From Axinella damicornis (taxonomy: Eukaryota; Porifera; Demospongiae; Axinellida; Axinellidae): 64,000 bases of DNA. Positions 53,816 through 62,372 of the stretch are shown one piece after another; within the stretch, counting starts at the first letter, position 1; each line of letters starts with the position of its first letter. The position numbers and the translations under genes were made by a program. Under the pieces are notes generated by a model. The model saw only the letters and a program-made list of their open reading frames with translations. It had not been told where the DNA came from and searched no databases. The stretch spans positions 6,742,157 through 6,806,156 of the forward strand of contig OZ007513.1 of assembly GCA_963931865.1 (NCBI GenBank), in the 5' to 3' direction.

Positions 53816-54495
53816 CCGTATATCTTCGGCATCCCATCAATATTCGGCACCCCTTCAAGCAAATGGGATCTAATTTCGGCAAGGGAATTCCCAAATATTT
53901 TGGAATTTAATCTCTAGTAATAATATATTGTAATACGTTTTCGGAAGCTTGCCGTCCTGTCCGAAAGAGATGGCTTACACAAGCCAGTCGACGAGAGAGA
54001 TCGGTGAGTTCGGTGCAGTTTAAAGCCCCAAGTGATAAAAGCTCCAAGCTGTCGTCAATGCACACGAGTCACGTTCAACGAGTCACATTGACCAGTTTTG
54101 CACTGAACTACACTTGCAAACCGCCTAGTCTTGCCCTGACCTGAGAGTCAACACAGAATGAACAGAGTACGACACGGGGTGAATATCAGTCATACAGCTA
54201 GCCTAGCCTGCGGCAAGATTGTTCGCTTCATAAGCCAACAATTCTGACGCAGGTGCTAGTCGAAAGTCTGTACCAAGAGAAAAGACTACTTACCTCGCCC
54301 TACCAGTATAGCTGCTCGATCTTGAGACTTGAATCTCGAGTGGAAAAAACCCTACCGCGATCACGGGTACATGCAGCACTACTAATTTATCGGCTCTTTT
54401 GCATTTTGGAACAAATTGTGTGATTTTACTTCCAATTATTTCGCCAAGGCTTATGAATAATACTAAAACCTGCCGAATTTTTAGAAGATAGACGG
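53816..54495. mobile_element. TA-flanked element with empty site in copy 1
   Basis: A 680-bp element with ends CCGTATATCTTCGGC and GAAGATAGACGG, flanked by TA at 53814-53815 and 54496-54497. In copy 1 the same flanks (GGGAACTA and CCACCTTTCCACC) meet at 9294-9297 without the element. Insertion, TA duplication and relative age are therefore directly readable. No transposase frame. Confidence 0.9.
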
Positions 54496-55286
54496 TACCT
54501 CCTTTCCACCAATATCATGGTTACCATTATTACCAACATTAGAGATGGATACCTTGACCAACGGCATTTGCTACTAGCCTTGTTCCCAGATTGTTCCCAC
54601 CGCCATCATTCAATTGCTTCCAGTATGAAATACGGCGGGGAAGGCGAGGGAGTTATGGTCACATGCAATCACGTCAGGTTCACAGAGGGTAGACACATGG
54701 GGAGTGGTGCCTAACAATTGTAATAGTCAATCTATCCCTGTCGTTGTGAACGGTATTGATCGTCTACCTCGGGAACGCTCTGACATCCAGCCTCGGACAG
54801 ACAATACAAGGAAGGACGTCAAGATTCTTCGTTGGGCACCGTCCTCCGTATGTCTACCATCTGTTTACCTGATGGCACTGCACGTGACCAGATCTCCCAG
54901 GCCTTCCCCCACCGTATTTCATACTGCAAATACTGGTGGTGGGAATGGCCTGGGAACAAGGCTAATTTGTCTGATACACTATAACAATGAAAACTAGTGG
55001 TGTTCATAGAACACAGAAGGATAAGCATGCAGCTGCAATAGGTAGGGCATTAGGGGTGAACATGTGCTACTGCATATACAGTGTTCGTGTATGCCCGTAT
55101 ACAACAACTTTGATAGTGAAGAGGTGCACCCACATTTAAGAGTTAGTGGTAAGTAAGGACGTCTGAGAACTTTATAAATGCTGGGATAAGACCGTTTTCT
55201 AGCAGTCATCTCACGTTTCCTGTTCTTGAAAGGACTCAATGACCATGAAGAGGTGGAGCCAATGTTATGACTAGTCATGAAAACTA

Positions 55287-55552
55287 CCGTAGTTGCGCGT
55301 TAACTCCACAGGAAGGAAATAATTATGCACCAATAAGCGAGATGTGCCTAACAAGGAATGGCATTCCTCGAATAGGAAGTGCAGTGTGCTTCAATTCGAA
55401 TTATAGCATTTCTCCACTCTGTAGAAAATGGCAGAGCTTCTGGAAGAAGACTGCAGCGCTTAACAGCGAGTACCTGGGACGAGAATTAAACCTGCGCTTA
55501 ACAGTGAATATGCGCCTATAAGTGAGCTGTGCCTAATAACATGCAACTACGG
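55287..55552. mobile_element. TA-flanked MITE, CCGTAGTTGC type
   Basis: 266 bp with ends CCGTAGTTGCGCGTTA and TAACATGCAACTACGG, flanked by TA at 55285-55286 and 55553-55554. The homologue in copy 1 (9771-10032) has a damaged left end. Confidence 0.85.
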
Positions 55553-55610
55553 TAGCTGAAATAGCAGTGAAATGAAGCGCCTTGACTTGAATCAGGTACA
55601 ATAGATACAA

Positions 55611-55671
55611 GAGCACAATGATGACATCATCATCATTGCGGCTCTGCAATGATGATGTCATCATGTGCTCT
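55611..55671. repeat. Palindrome, second copy
   Basis: GAGCACAATGATGACATCAT and ATGATGTCATCATGTGCTC are opposed. Same as 10082-10146. Confidence 0.8.
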
Positions 55672-55700
55672 TGAGACCCAGAGTCAATCTCATTGGTCAC

Positions 55701-55835
55701 CTGTTGTGCTAACAAATGCAATTCTGCGGGCAATTTCTGCTGGAGGGATGAGGTAGCCGTCTAGGTTATCGACCAGCGTCACCTCCTTGTTGCCTGTTCT
55801 CTGGGCGAGGGTCAGTCTGACTGGCTCCAGCTGCC
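55701..55835 (-). CDS. EIF2D: eIF2D SUI1-domain exon, copy 2
   Basis: On the minus strand an acceptor near CACCAAGAAG opens QLEPVRLTLAQRTGNKEVTL and VDNLDGYLIPPAEIARRIAF VSTT, closing at donor CAACAG|GTGACC. eIF2D (ligatin) has LEPI.IT.AQRASNKKVTLV followed by RNLE.YGLDP...A and QASTTV. The SUI1 domain of eIF2D acts at the ribosomal P site during non-canonical initiation and recycling. The expected last exon is not found downstream; instead a last exon lies upstream at 58.8 kb, so this is an isolated duplicate. Confidence 0.65.
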
Positions 55836-55975
55836 TTCTTGGTGTGTGTGTGTGTGCGTGGTGCGTGGAGGGGTGTGTATGTGCGTGTGAATCAGTGAGG
55901 TGCATGTGAACTATGTGCTGTGTACAGTACGCATCTTTAAAATTGATGCTGAGATTCGGAAAACTTTCTGTCCCT

Positions 55976-56154
55976 AGTCTAGGTTTCTGCATCTCCGGAA
56001 GCCCAAAACGTTGTCGGAAATTTACATTAAGTTGTATGGAAATTGCATTCAGTCCTGTAAACAGCTCTAATTTTTGCAATGGCGGAATGCCGACCTCACC
56101 CTCATTCCAAAGCTCACGCAGGAGCATGTCCATTTCCACAGAATCTGCTCTCAT
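55976..56154 (-). CDS. Open frame MRADSVEMDMLLRELWNEGE
   Basis: An ATG at 56154 begins MRADSVEMDMLLRELWNEGE VGIPPLQKLELFTGLNAISI and stays open into the intron before the eIF2D-like exon. Parts of it (FGLPEMQKPRLGTESFPNLS) are shared with 10.5 kb in copy 1. It could be a first exon; no family recognised. Confidence 0.3.
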
Positions 56155-56279
56155 GCCTCCCCTAACGTCGATTCAGCAAGTCCTGTACTGGAGTCTCGCG
56201 CACGCTCGTTTACTTGAAGTTGACCACAGCCGTGACCTTCGACTCCGGGGCGCGCGTAACCGGAAGCGGGTTTCAAAGC

Positions 56280-57040
56280 TGATGTAGCAAGTTTTGGCGG
56301 GAAGTCGGGATGGCACACTCGTCTAGCAGCCTGGGGTCTGAGTGTTGGCCTCGGCTCCCCAATAATCGAGTACGAGTCTGGCCACTCCGTACATACCGAT
56401 TCTCGACTCCCCTCCTAGCAGCCCGAGTACGCTGGTTCCCCGAAGCTAAAGGTTGTTCTGGTAGAAAGCAGGTCGGCCTCCTGTGATTCCAATCACGCCT
56501 ATCCAACGCTCCTGAGGCAGCACACTTCGGTGGCTGGCCTGTCACGGAGGGATGGGCGTGTTGCTAGGTTGTTCCTTTTTTGGTTGGCTTTTTCCCCTTT
56601 TCGCCCCCCTTTCTTTTATTTTCGTTTGGTACAGTAGCTATGCTTGTTCTTTTCTTTCTTCTAATCTATGTACTGCTATACATGTACTGCTATACATGTA
56701 CTGCTATACATGTACTGTAAGCGGGTGCCATCCTGGCTAAATTTTTTGGTTTTGCACTTCTTGAATACTGACCTGCCCAAACTCCCTTACTCTTCCTATA
56801 CAATGCTTCCATCACGACTTAGTTTTCAACACATCCTCCACTACAAACTGATAAGCACTTAGACATGCAGCTGTTCACACTAGGTGATGATTTTCTATTC
56901 AGTTACCATGACTTGTGCACTTGTACATAGCCATGCAAGATCATATTATGCTTTATGCTAAAATGCTTTTAGCCCTATAGATTGAGGCCCAGGCCGGGGG
57001 CTCTCCATGTGTGTGGGCACTATGTCGGGCCCATGGGGAG
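56280..57040. other. Non-coding stretch
   Basis: 56.67-56.72 kb has four ACTGCTATACATGT repeats. The 56.28-56.55 kb segment is GC-rich and structured, but I could not fit it to a tRNA, 5S or snRNA. Confidence 0.4.
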
Positions 57041-57052
57041 TAAACACACCAT

Positions 57053-57835
57053 CACAGGTGTGTTAAGGCCAGGGGCCAGTGAAATTCAGTGCTTTTCCAA
57101 GAATTCTGCAGCAGATGTAGCAAATTCTATTCATGTATGATGGATCATTGAAAGATAATGTTGTTATGTAAGGTTAGATGGGTGACCTTAACTAGACCAC
57201 GCCCACTAACAACTGTTAATTAGGAAGCCACGCCCCTTGATAATAAGGCGGTGAAGGACACTATTGAGCAAAACCCGGAATTGTTGCGCTAGTACCTGGA
57301 GCTTCATAGCTTGCATGCAGACTCCTACAAACGTGGGCTACCACATGAAGTCTGGGGAAACTGAAGCTAGCTACGGCTAGGCTACACGAGCAATTTCAGG
57401 TAATTCGCGTACCTTATCCACGGTCTGTATCAACCTTTTCTCGAACGTGCAAGGAGGCCTCCGTTTCCCCAGAAGATTATGAGTAGTACACATCCAACAC
57501 TCCGCAAAAAATCACAAACCGTCCTTGTCCAGAGGCGGCAACAATTCCGGGATCGAAGCCAAAGTCGGCTGGTAGCCTCGATTGTACACATCAACTCAAC
57601 CTGCTTGCTTCAGAGATTCGCCGTATTGGCTAAACCACTCGTGAACGAAACCCACGACCCCCGTACTCTTCGGCCACCATAACTTCAGCTCGGAGAGCGA
57701 ACGCAGAGAGCGACTACAATGACAAAGTCAAACCAGTAAACAAAGTCGGCCATTTTAATTTTTCCGTATATTACCGCGTTCTCTTCGTACACGCGTAACG
57801 AAGGAACCACGCCTTAATTGACCCGTGATCTGTAA
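57053..57835. repeat. 862-bp tandem duplication, left copy
   Basis: From CACAGGTGTGTTAAGGCCAG to TTAATTGACCCGTGATC. The offset to the right copy is 862 bp and only scattered substitutions or single-base indels separate them. A 67-codon ORF at 57479 (MSSTHPTLRKKSQTVLVQRR) is not preserved in the right copy. Confidence 0.9.
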
Positions 57836-57914
57836 TGATCACTGCAGCAGTCATCGCCTGCATGCAATTGCGCATGCAACTGCATGTCTGTATGTGCACT
57901 TGCTCCAGCTCATG

Positions 57915-58700
57915 CACAGGTGTGTTAAGGCCAGGGGCCAGTGAAATTCAGTGGACTTTTCCAAGAATTCTGCAGCAGATGTAGCAAATTCTATTCATGT
58001 ATGATGGATCATTGAAAGATAATGTTGTTATGTAAGGTTAGATGGTTGACCTTAACTAGACCACGCCCACTAACAACTGTTAATTAGGAAGCCACGCCCC
58101 TTGATAATAAGGCGGTGAAGGACACTATTGAGCAAAACCCGGAATTGTTGCGCTAGTACCTGGAGCTTCATAGCTTGCATGCAGACTCCTACGAACGTGG
58201 GCTACCACATGAAGTCTGGGGAAACTGAAGCTAGCTACGGCTAGGCTACACGAGCAATTTCAGGTAATTCGCGTACCTTATCCACGGTCTGTATCAACCT
58301 TTTCTCGAACGTGCAAGGAGGCCTCCGTTTCCCCAGAAGATTACGAGTAGTACACATCCAACACTCCACAAAAAATCACAAACCGTCCTTGTCCAGAGGC
58401 GGCAACAATTCCGGGATCGAAGCCAAAGTCGCTGGTAGCCTCGATTGTACACATCAACTCAACCTGCTTGCTTCAGAGATTCGCCGTATTGGCTAAACCA
58501 CTCGTGAACGAAACCTACGACCCCCGTACTCTTCGGCCACTATAACTTCAGCTCGGAGAGCGAACGCAGAGAGCGACTACAATGACAAAGTCAAACCAGT
58601 AAACAAAGTCGGCCATTTTAATTTTTCCGTATATTACCGCGTTCTCTTCGTACACGCGTAACGGAAGGAACCACGCCTTAATTGACCCGTGTGATCATGC
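57915..58700. repeat. 862-bp tandem duplication, right copy
   Basis: Same sequence as 57053-57835. The ATG of the left-copy ORF is ACG here and a G is missing in its middle, which argues against coding. Shared motifs include CGGCCATTTTAATTTTTCCG and a CpG-rich AACGCAGAGAGCGAC segment, so a duplicated promoter is possible. Confidence 0.9.
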
Positions 58701-58765
58701 ATCCCCCACAATATTGTGTATGTGTATTGTGGGGGGCTTGTCTGATGCCATTCTACGACTGCAGT

Positions 58766-58887
58766 TCAGAATCCGATGAAATTTTCAATGCATTTTAAAA
58801 CAGTAACTATCCCAGTCATCCTTTTGGGAGCACTCGGCTTCAGTTTGTCGACAGCTTCAATGTGCTTCAGTGGCAGGCCATAGTGAT
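58766..58887 (-). CDS. EIF2D: eIF2D last exon, copy 3
   Basis: Acceptor CTGCATCACAG, then HYGLPLKHIEAVDKLKPSAP KRMTG, running on to TGA near 58766. The C-terminus of eIF2D reads LLLEEYQLPRKHIQGLEKAL KPGKK, so the match covers the final SUI1 helix. Homologues end soon after KPGKK; here the frame continues 20 codons. With the fragment at 59338 it forms a partial 3' end of a third eIF2D copy. Confidence 0.6.
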
Positions 58888-58905
58888 CTGTGATGCAGGT
58901 ACACG

Positions 58906-58963
58906 GTGTGTGTGTGTGTGTGTGTGTGTGAGTTGTGTGTGTGAGTCGTGTGTGTGTCACTGT
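58906..58963. repeat. (GT)n microsatellite
   Basis: GTGTGTGT with short interruptions in the intron just before the eIF2D last exon. The eIF2D-like exons at 10.2 and 55.7 kb also follow GT repeats. Confidence 0.85.
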
Positions 58964-59283
58964 GCATATTAATTACAGAGGCCATCCAAGAAAATCTGCA
59001 CTGCTGGTGTCAGTCTAGAAATTAGCAGTCACGTTATGCAGCCCCGTAAAGAAGATTTGTAGCAAATGTCAGTCTAGTTGGCAAATAGAGGATTCAGTCA
59101 AGGTAGGTGTATGACTGTGACTGTATGTGTTACTGGGAAGGAATCAGAAAACCCACTCCATCTCAAAAACATCACTGTTGATCCACCTGCTGTCAGCGAC
59201 AAAGATGCTGATGTGGCAACACCATAAAGCCCAGTCTCACCTCACACCCGCCCTCAAAACATTGTTTCTTATGATTACATGTA

Positions 59284-59412
59284 GTAGTGCGGTAGAAGTC
59301 GGATATCTACTATGTTGACTTGGAGGTTATGCAATCATTGGTCACCTCATTGGTCACCTGTTGTGCTAACAGATGCAATTCTGAGGGTAATTTCTGCTGG
59401 AGATCAAGATGA
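59284..59412 (-). pseudogene. EIF2D: eIF2D penultimate-exon fragment, copy 3
   Basis: The donor CAACAG|GTGACC and about 50 bp of exon (GCAGAAATTACCCTCAGAAT, TGCATCTGTTAGCACAAC) match copies 1 and 2. A four-base insertion (CTCATCTTGATCTCC) breaks the frame, and the upstream half is replaced by unrelated sequence after GTTGACCTGCA. The adjacent 59284-59335 matches 53480-53530. Confidence 0.6.
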
Positions 59413-59552
59413 GGTAGCCCGTGCAGGTCAACTGCATAGCCTCGACACCAGTGCACATGATACTGGAAGCGATCCATGCTGAGGTTGGTTTGGGGCTGGG
59501 GCTGAGACTAATAATACAGTCTAATATGAACGAAACTATTATCATATCTTAC

Positions 59553-59634
59553 CATTCTCCATGACAACACCTGGTCCAATGAAACACTGGGTCCTATTCG
59601 ACAGTCCTTGCCAACGGTCCCCGAAGGATCCTAC
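59553..59634 (-). pseudogene. GMPPB: GMPPB left-handed helix exon with two offsetting indels
   Basis: Minus strand between acceptor GTTGTGCAG and donor AATG|GTAAGA. The middle frame reads DPSGTVGKDCRIGPSVSL and the end reads IGPGVVMENG one frame over. GMPPB (GDP-mannose pyrophosphorylase beta) has [28 protein letters not shown] here, in its hexapeptide-repeat domain. One extra G (GTAGGATCC for GTAGATCC) and one missing G (TTGGACC for TTGGGACC) restore the overall frame but scramble about 18 residues. No other GMPPB exon was found nearby. Confidence 0.6.
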
Positions 59635-59819
59635 CTGCACAACAACGAGAAAATAAGCATGAAAGCAGATAGCATCACAGCTACTCAAACTTCAGCTGAC
59701 TAGATGTAGTATAATCTTTCTCGAGTCTCAACATATCCTTGGAAAGATTCATTGTGCATGTCTGGCCGGTTACAGTGGGAGTATGTTTTCTAAACAAGAG
59801 TGCCCAGTAGAGCACTTAC

Positions 59820-59885
59820 CCTTTGCAGGGGATTGCCTGTTTGCGGCAACGTTCGATGGCGTGGACTGTGCATTGGGCCTACCAT
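59820..59885 (-). CDS. Candidate first exon MVGPMHSPRHRTLPQTGNPL
   Basis: A minus-strand ATG opens exactly 22 codons to a donor AAAGG|GTAAGT. The same DNA read on the plus strand shows an acceptor-like CCCTTTGCAG, so the strand is uncertain. No family recognised. Confidence 0.3.
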
Positions 59886-59933
59886 GAAATTGAAATTCTA
59901 GAAAATACCATGTGCTAGAGCAACGTTCCGAGC

Positions 59934-60131
59934 ATGCTCAGAAAGTTCTTCGCGACGCTAGGGTACAAAGTGGATTTTTGTAAAGACGCGCATGTGCTCA
60001 TGCCGGATATATCCGGCTACATCCAGGAAAGGGTTAAAAAGACCTTACCTCTCAAATGGTTGATTATGAGACATAAACTGTACTTTGCAGGTTTCATGTG
60101 GCTGCTGGAAGTGCTGCTACTGGAATCTTAA
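59934..60131 (+). CDS. Weak coding candidate, 65 codons
   Basis: MLRKFFATLGYKVDFCKDAH VLMPDISGYIQERVKKTLPL then a hydrophobic tail and TAA. It lies 130 bp before the cysteine-rich exon on the same strand. No splice or family support. Confidence 0.25.
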   Translation: MLRKFFATLGYKVDFCKDAHVLMPDISGYIQERVKKTLPLKWLIMRHKLYFAGFMWLLEVLLLES

Positions 60132-60261
60132 TTAGGAACCACATCCGTTTTCAAAGCTGTTCAAAGAGAACTTGCAAACCACAGTAGCTTAAAGATGACT
60201 AGCAGGCTTACCACAAGTTCTCTCCCTCAGCCTGGAGCCCCTCAGAGGCTGTCTTCCTTAG

Positions 60262-60411
60262 GAAGGACATTTCTACTGTGAGTTAGCCAAGGCTCATGGA
60301 CAGACCTGCCTCAGTGGAACAGGACACGAGTGTGGAGGGCAGTACTGGTTCTACGCGAAAGCGAAGGAACCGTGCTCCTTTCCAGACGTGTACTTCTGCA
60401 GAACCAAGTAG
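60262..60411 (+). CDS. Last exon of a cysteine-rich secreted-type protein
   Basis: Acceptor CTGTCTTCCTTAG opens exactly 50 codons: EGHFYCELAKAHGQTCLSGT, GHECGGQYWFYAKAKEPCSF and PDVYFCRTK with TAG. Five cysteines are spaced C-x9-C-x7-C-x13-C-x7-C; the tail with a CLSG.G..CGG motif looks like a small disulphide-bonded extracellular domain. I do not recognise the family. The minus strand is also partly open but lower in quality. Confidence 0.5.
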   Translation, partial: EGHFYCELAKAHGQTCLSGTGHECGGQYWFYAKAKEPCSFPDVYFCRTK

Positions 60412-60559
60412 AAACGTGGCAAACCTTCTACGTTGTTTTACTGGTCGTTGAAGCTGCTGCACGTAGTGCCATCGTCCTAGCCAGCTAGCTCTAGTATCTA
60501 TGGCTGCACAAAGGCCAATTTGCATTTCACACCTACTTAGCTCCATTTCATACAAATCC

Positions 60560-60990
60560 TTACAACTGCATTACATAATGGCCTCTTGCCCTTAAAGGTA
60601 AAATTTTTTGAGGTGTGAAGGATTACTACATGTCCTAGGGCGGGAATGCGGAGTTCGACGCTCCTTCACCGCCTTCGTTGGCTCATGCGCTCCTGGTACA
60701 TGTCAGTCCATAAATGAAACTGGTCTGTTGTACAGGCCAATCATCTGCTACCATGACGATCATACACACCTACACGGAAAGCTATAAACACACTCAGTTG
60801 ACCTCTACCCTGCAACCAGTTGCCAGCTCTTACGGGGTGTGGCTGAATGTGGACAACAGTAATTCCCTCAAAATCAGGCCTCATTCTCAGGCACATCACA
60901 CATGTGAGGAAAGGTACCAGGCCCTCCACAGTTTTTCGTGCAACCAAAAGCGGTGCACTGGTCTGGAAACGAGGCTAAAATTGAGGGACA
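60560..60990. other. Non-coding stretch with repeat traces
   Basis: GTGTGAAGGATTACTACATG with GAGTTCGACGCTCC (60.61-60.67 kb) recurs at 3643-3690. A worn TAGCCTCG-type pair (CCTCATTCTCAGGC, TCTGGAAACGAGGCTA) spans 60877-60976. Confidence 0.5.
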
Positions 60991-61005
60991 TGTAGGTGTT
61001 CAACC

Positions 61006-61653
61006 TAGGGCTGTGCGATTAAATCGATTTTACCGATTAATCAATTAAGTTCCAGCACATCGGCAGAGTATCGGTTAGGGGAATTCCCTTAATCGCGCAC
61101 GCACAATGTTTGCGTGGCGCACTTAATGCAATAGCGTAAACAGTGCGCAGATAGGTGCAGCAGAAATGGCTGAGAGTGGAGAGATCGATTTCCTCAAGGA
61201 AGCAAACCTTCTGCCTCCCAAGCACGCCGTCAGTAAAGTCTGGGATTAAGACACAAGACGGAGCCGTCACCGATGACAGGCAAGTAAGTCGTAATCAAGT
61301 GTATGCTTGATGCACTATCCCTCGCTTCTTCTGAGCACAATGTGCAGCTACTGTACTGCGGAATGTGCGATCTAGAGGCGGTGGATTAGCAATCCAGAAT
61401 GTGGCCGTTGCTAGCATACCTTTGTGACGCACCGTGTAGGTGGTGTGCGCTGTCGGTAATTGTTGTGCTGTGCTGAAGTTCTGTGGAAAACACTATGTTT
61501 CCTTGCTGACAAGTTACCATAAGCCTTCAACACTACACATATGTAATTCTGTATTGTGTTTCTATCTATTAATTGTACCGATTAATCGATTATTAATCGT
61601 GATATTTCATAATAATCCACAATACCGATTATATCAATAATTGCATAGCCCTA
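61006..61653. mobile_element. hAT element with 8-bp target duplication
   Basis: Starts TAGGGCTGTGCGATTAAATC and ends ATTGCATAGCCCTA. GTTCAACC flanks both sides (60998-61005 and 61654-61661). Subterminal CGATTAATCGATT repeats lie at both ends. The TAGGGCTGTGCNATT end and 8-bp duplication identify the hAT superfamily. At 648 bp it keeps only the first exon of a transposase gene. Confidence 0.9.
61166..61283 (+). pseudogene. BED-finger (ZBED) transposase first exon remnant
   Basis: ATG at 61166: MAESGEIDFLKEANLLPPKH AVSKVWD, then TAA (61247-61249). One frame over it continues TQDGAVTDDRQ to a donor CAA|GTAAGT at 61284. hAT transposases with an N-terminal BED zinc finger have S.VW..FGF....DG.VTD at this place; the aromatic FGF step is lost in a small deletion that also causes the frameshift. 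It lies inside the hAT element. Confidence 0.6.
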
Positions 61654-61669
61654 GTTCAACCTCCGCTTG

Positions 61670-62050
61670 ATCCGTGAAGTAGGCACAATATTGTAAACTG
61701 CCTGATGGATAACACAGACTCCTGCTGCTCTGTGATACTGCCGAGATCTTATGCAACAACCTGGGACCTAGTACGTGAAGACCAGAGCCACAGTCCGCTC
61801 CCACCCTTTAGATCACAGCTGCTTTCAACAACCCTCTAATTGCCAGCTGGTTACGTGTACTTCCTGGGTAGGCATAGAATGTCTGTTAACTTTGGCCTCC
61901 TAACAAATGTAGGCATATGTTAATTGTTGGGGACCGCCCTCCGTGTGTCTACCGTCTGTCTACAGATGCCATCGCACGTGACCAGATTTCCCAGCCTTCC
62001 CTTGCCGTACTTGCATATGGCAAGTGATCAGATACTGGCGGTAGGAATGG
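61670..62050. other. Non-coding stretch
   Basis: GTGTGTCTACCGTCTGTCTACAG and GCACGTGACCAGATTTCCCA at 61.94-62.0 kb match 54.84-54.9 kb, again ending in a GGAATGGCCTGGGAACGAGGCTA terminus. No gene. Confidence 0.5.
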
Positions 62051-62053
62051 CCT

Positions 62054-62226
62054 GGGAACGAGGCTAGGAGTATGTGATCCAACATAGTGTCCAATGGTTG
62101 ACCAACTACTCCACATTTATTTATTAGCCTGGTTCCCACGCGGCCTGGGAACGAGGCTAGCCATAGTGCTCACCAAGTTCTCCACATTATTAGCCACATT
62201 CCCACTCGGCCTGGGAACGAGGCTAG
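62054..62226. repeat. Tandem TAGCCTCG minimal palindromes in a duplicated unit
   Basis: Minimal hairpins at 62125-62161 and 62189-62225 (TAGCC..TTCCCA next to GGCCTGGGAACGAGGCTA) and one right end at 62050-62068. GAGTATGTGATCCAACATAG TGTCCAATGGTTGACCAA is repeated at 62069 and 62227. Confidence 0.75.
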
Positions 62227-62312
62227 GAGTATGCGATCCTACATAGTGTCCAATGGTTGACCAAGTACAAACAGCACTAGATTTTGCAAACACTGCAAAC
62301 TTACTTTCAAGG

Positions 62313-62372
62313 TCAAAGGCAACAGTTCCCCCATCCTGGGAAGAGCTCCTTCTTGAGGGACACGAACCACTC
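62313..62372 (-). CDS. Candidate terminal exon EWFVSLKKELFPGWGNCCL
   Basis: A pyrimidine-rich acceptor CTCCTCCTCCCTCCAG precedes exactly 20 codons, EWFVSLKKELFPGWGNCCL with TGA. Short but well bordered. No family recognised. Confidence 0.35.
   Translation of the reverse strand, partial: EWFVSLKKELFPGWGNCCL

Larger units (their letters stand above)
49575..56050. repeat. Segmental duplication, copy 2
   Basis: This is the counterpart of 7.37-10.64 kb in the same orientation. It contains an extra 2.4 kb (50.4-52.9 kb, with two linked exons and others) and an extra TA-flanked element at 53816-54495. The eIF2D-like exon here is better kept than in copy 1. Confidence 0.85.

Noticed and set aside
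56280..56560. Structured GC-rich segment, possible tRNA-derived SINE or small RNA
   Set aside because: No acceptable A-box/B-box pair, anticodon arm or terminator could be fitted on either strand.
57479..57682. 67-codon ORF in the 862-bp repeat
   Set aside because: The start codon and the frame are lost in the other, nearly identical copy.
59553..59634. eIF2B-epsilon exon
   Set aside because: The hexapeptide pattern first suggested it, but DPS..GK.CRIGPSV followed by GPGVVMENG fits GMPPB better.
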